From: DASRVA01 sp050732935
GTDB lineage: Bacteria > Gemmatimonadota > Gemmatimonadetes > JACCXV01 > JAHWKZ01
Assembly (NCBI GenBank): GCA_050732935.1
Contig: JBOHRW010000210.1
Span: 1-30,745 of the forward strand
Length of the DNA: 30,745 nucleotides
Direction of reading: 5' to 3'
Under the pieces are notes generated by a model. The model made no database searches, was not told where the DNA came from, and saw nothing but the letters and a program-made list of their open reading frames with translations. Positions 29,826 through 30,745 of this stretch are shown here, piece by piece. The position numbers and the translations under genes were made by a program. Numbering within the stretch: the stretch's first letter is position 1; each line of letters starts with the position of its first letter.

Positions 29826-30233
29826 ATGGAATCGGCCGTTCAAACGGCGCCGCTCTCGAACAAGAGGCTGTGGGCCGGACGCATCCTGAGCGCGCTGCCG
29901 GTGCTGTTCCTGCTCTGGGACAGCGCCATGAAGCTGGTGAAGCCGTCAGTGGTCGTTGATTCGTTCGCCCGGCTCGGATATCCCCAGGGGATCGCGGTGG
30001 AGATCGGGATCCTCCAGCTCGTCTGTGTGGCCTTCTACGTGGTGCCACGCACCTCCGTCCTCGGCGCGATCCTGCTGACCGGCTATCTGGGCGGCGCGGT
30101 CGCGACCCACGTCCGGGTCGAGGATCCCCTCTTCAGTCACGTCCTATTCCCGGCTTATATGGGGGTGCTGCTCTGGGCGGGGCTATACCTGCGCGAGGTC
30201 CGGCTGCATCCCCTCATCCCGCTGCGACGCTAG
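29826..30233 (+). CDS. DoxX-like (DoxX_2) family membrane protein
   Basis: 135 residues with four TM helices: GRILSALPVLFLLWDSAMKL, IAVEIGILQLVCVAFYVV, TSVLGAILLTGYLGGAVATH and FPAYMGVLLWAGLYL. These are typical DoxX_2 (PF13564) features, including the GY-x-GGAVATH block. Cargo or reaction is not established; relatives are often beside DUF1579, DUF899 or SRPBCC genes, as here. ATG 29826 has GGGGAGGA with a 6-7 nt spacer. It is the third DoxX-superfamily gene in the window, most diverged in sequence from the other two. Confidence 0.9.
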   Translation: MESAVQTAPLSNKRLWAGRILSALPVLFLLWDSAMKLVKPSVVVDSFARLGYPQGIAVEIGILQLVCVAFYVVPRTSVLGAILLTGYLGGAVATHVRVEDPLFSHVLFPAYMGVLLWAGLYLREVRLHPLIPLRR

Positions 30234-30288
30234 CCCATGCAAGCAGAGCATCAGACTGCCCATCCAGCCGCCTTGCCGCGCCTCGTCG

Positions 30289-30745
30289 GAGAGGATCGGA
30301 CCCGATGACCCGCGCTACGCCGACAGAACTTCGGAGCCTGGTGCGAGCGGAACAGCGACGCCGATACTCCCCGGGCCAGGCTGTTCAGCACGCTCTTTCT
30401 CTGGCGCCGGCAGGCCGGCAAGCTCGAGGTGCGAGGCCTGTCGACCGCCGGGACGGCCGCCGAGGGGCTGGTGGACGAGCACGTGGCCGCGATCAACGAC
30501 GGGGTCGGCGCGCCTCACACGCTGGACCTCGAGACGACCTCATGGCTCGGATTCGCGCTAGATCCCTTCCCCGAACTGTTCAGGACAGGCCAGGAGAACG
30601 CGCTCCTCAAGGGCAAGGACGCGTTCCTGCGCCGGCGCCTCACGGACCGCCAGCTGGGGGTCGCGCACCACTACTTGACACGCACGGACCACGATGTTCC
30701 CGGGGGGATGTTCGGCCTGGTGACCTACGGGGGGAAGGTCAACAC
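30289..30745 (+). pseudogene. BBE-type FAD-linked oxidase remnant, internal deletion and frameshift, runs off the edge
   Basis: From 30309 to the edge, one frame encodes QNFGAWCERNSDADTPRARL, FSTLFLWRRQAGKLEVRGLS, HTLDLETTSWLGFALDPFP and VPGGMFGLVTYGGKVN. These match the substrate-side/C-terminal region of berberine-bridge-like FAD-linked oxidases. A stop (30306-30308) closes that frame upstream, and no start with a ribosome site follows. In a different frame just before it (30289-30324) lies ERIGPDDPRYAD, the expected N-terminal motif of the same family. The whole FAD-binding domain between is missing. The simplest reading is an internal deletion of more than 200 codons with loss of frame. 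Confidence 0.65.

Noticed and set aside
1..30745. CRISPR array, insertion sequence, tRNA or phage genes
   Set aside because: No regularly spaced repeats, transposase motifs, cloverleaf-like sequences or phage structural proteins were found on reading the window.

Overview
The window is a GC-rich (roughly two thirds G+C), densely packed stretch of a Gram-negative-type bacterial chromosome. An outer-membrane TonB-dependent receptor, several probable lipoproteins, a periplasmic-type Cu/Zn superoxide dismutase and an exported cytochrome c show a diderm cell. The Oar-like receptor, lipoprotein amidohydrolase, paired M16 peptidases and SatD/DUF3307 pair suggest Gemmatimonadota, with Acidobacteriota as an alternative. 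This placement is inference from gene style. No tRNA, rRNA, CRISPR array or insertion sequence was seen.

Layout. (1) 1-7000, minus strand: a regulator-first glycan locus, LacI regulator > TonB-dependent receptor > GH144-like (PF10091) lipoprotein > GH3 beta-glucosidase. The GH3 gene is cut by the window edge. Two stop/start overlaps and a 65-nt gap link the genes, and a textbook promoter with two tandem LacI-type operators precedes them. The predicted substrate is a beta-1,2-glucan (sophoro-oligosaccharides). (2) 7100-9550: O-methyltransferase, a convergent S1C (HtrA-like) protease-PDZ protein, and a one-TM protein of unknown function. (3) 9550-12713, plus strand: a glnA leader holding an intrinsic-terminator-like hairpin, class I glutamine synthetase, then an arginase-family gene overlapping a small ABM-type gene. 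(4) 12732-17700, minus strand: an overlapping M16 peptidase pair (inactive plus active subunit), a cytochrome c and a lipoprotein amidohydrolase. (5) 17947-20211: HAD phosphatase, then the overlapping SatD/DUF3307 pair read from a probable leaderless promoter flanked by two TTCGG-N8-CCGAA repeats. (6) 20334-22472: DoxX, then two membrane proteins and a TetR regulator with chained overlaps and a palindromic candidate operator. (7) 22543-25362: an orphan lipoprotein, a NimA/PNPOx-like flavoprotein, a 40-residue hydrophobic ORF and SodC. (8) 25619-30745, plus strand: a detoxification-flavoured run of DoxX, DUF899 thioredoxin-like, VOC, 14-TM MFS exporter, DUF1579 and a second DoxX-like gene, interrupted by two decayed genes (a DUF899 C-terminal fragment and a BBE-type FAD oxidase with an internal deletion).

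The most interesting items are the self-contained beta-1,2-glucan locus with its complete operator/promoter, the SatD/DUF3307 promoter with paired repeats, recurring -10 boxes 6-9 nt before start codons (leaderless mRNAs), and gene scars at about 11.3, 18.7, 29.7 and 30.3 kb.
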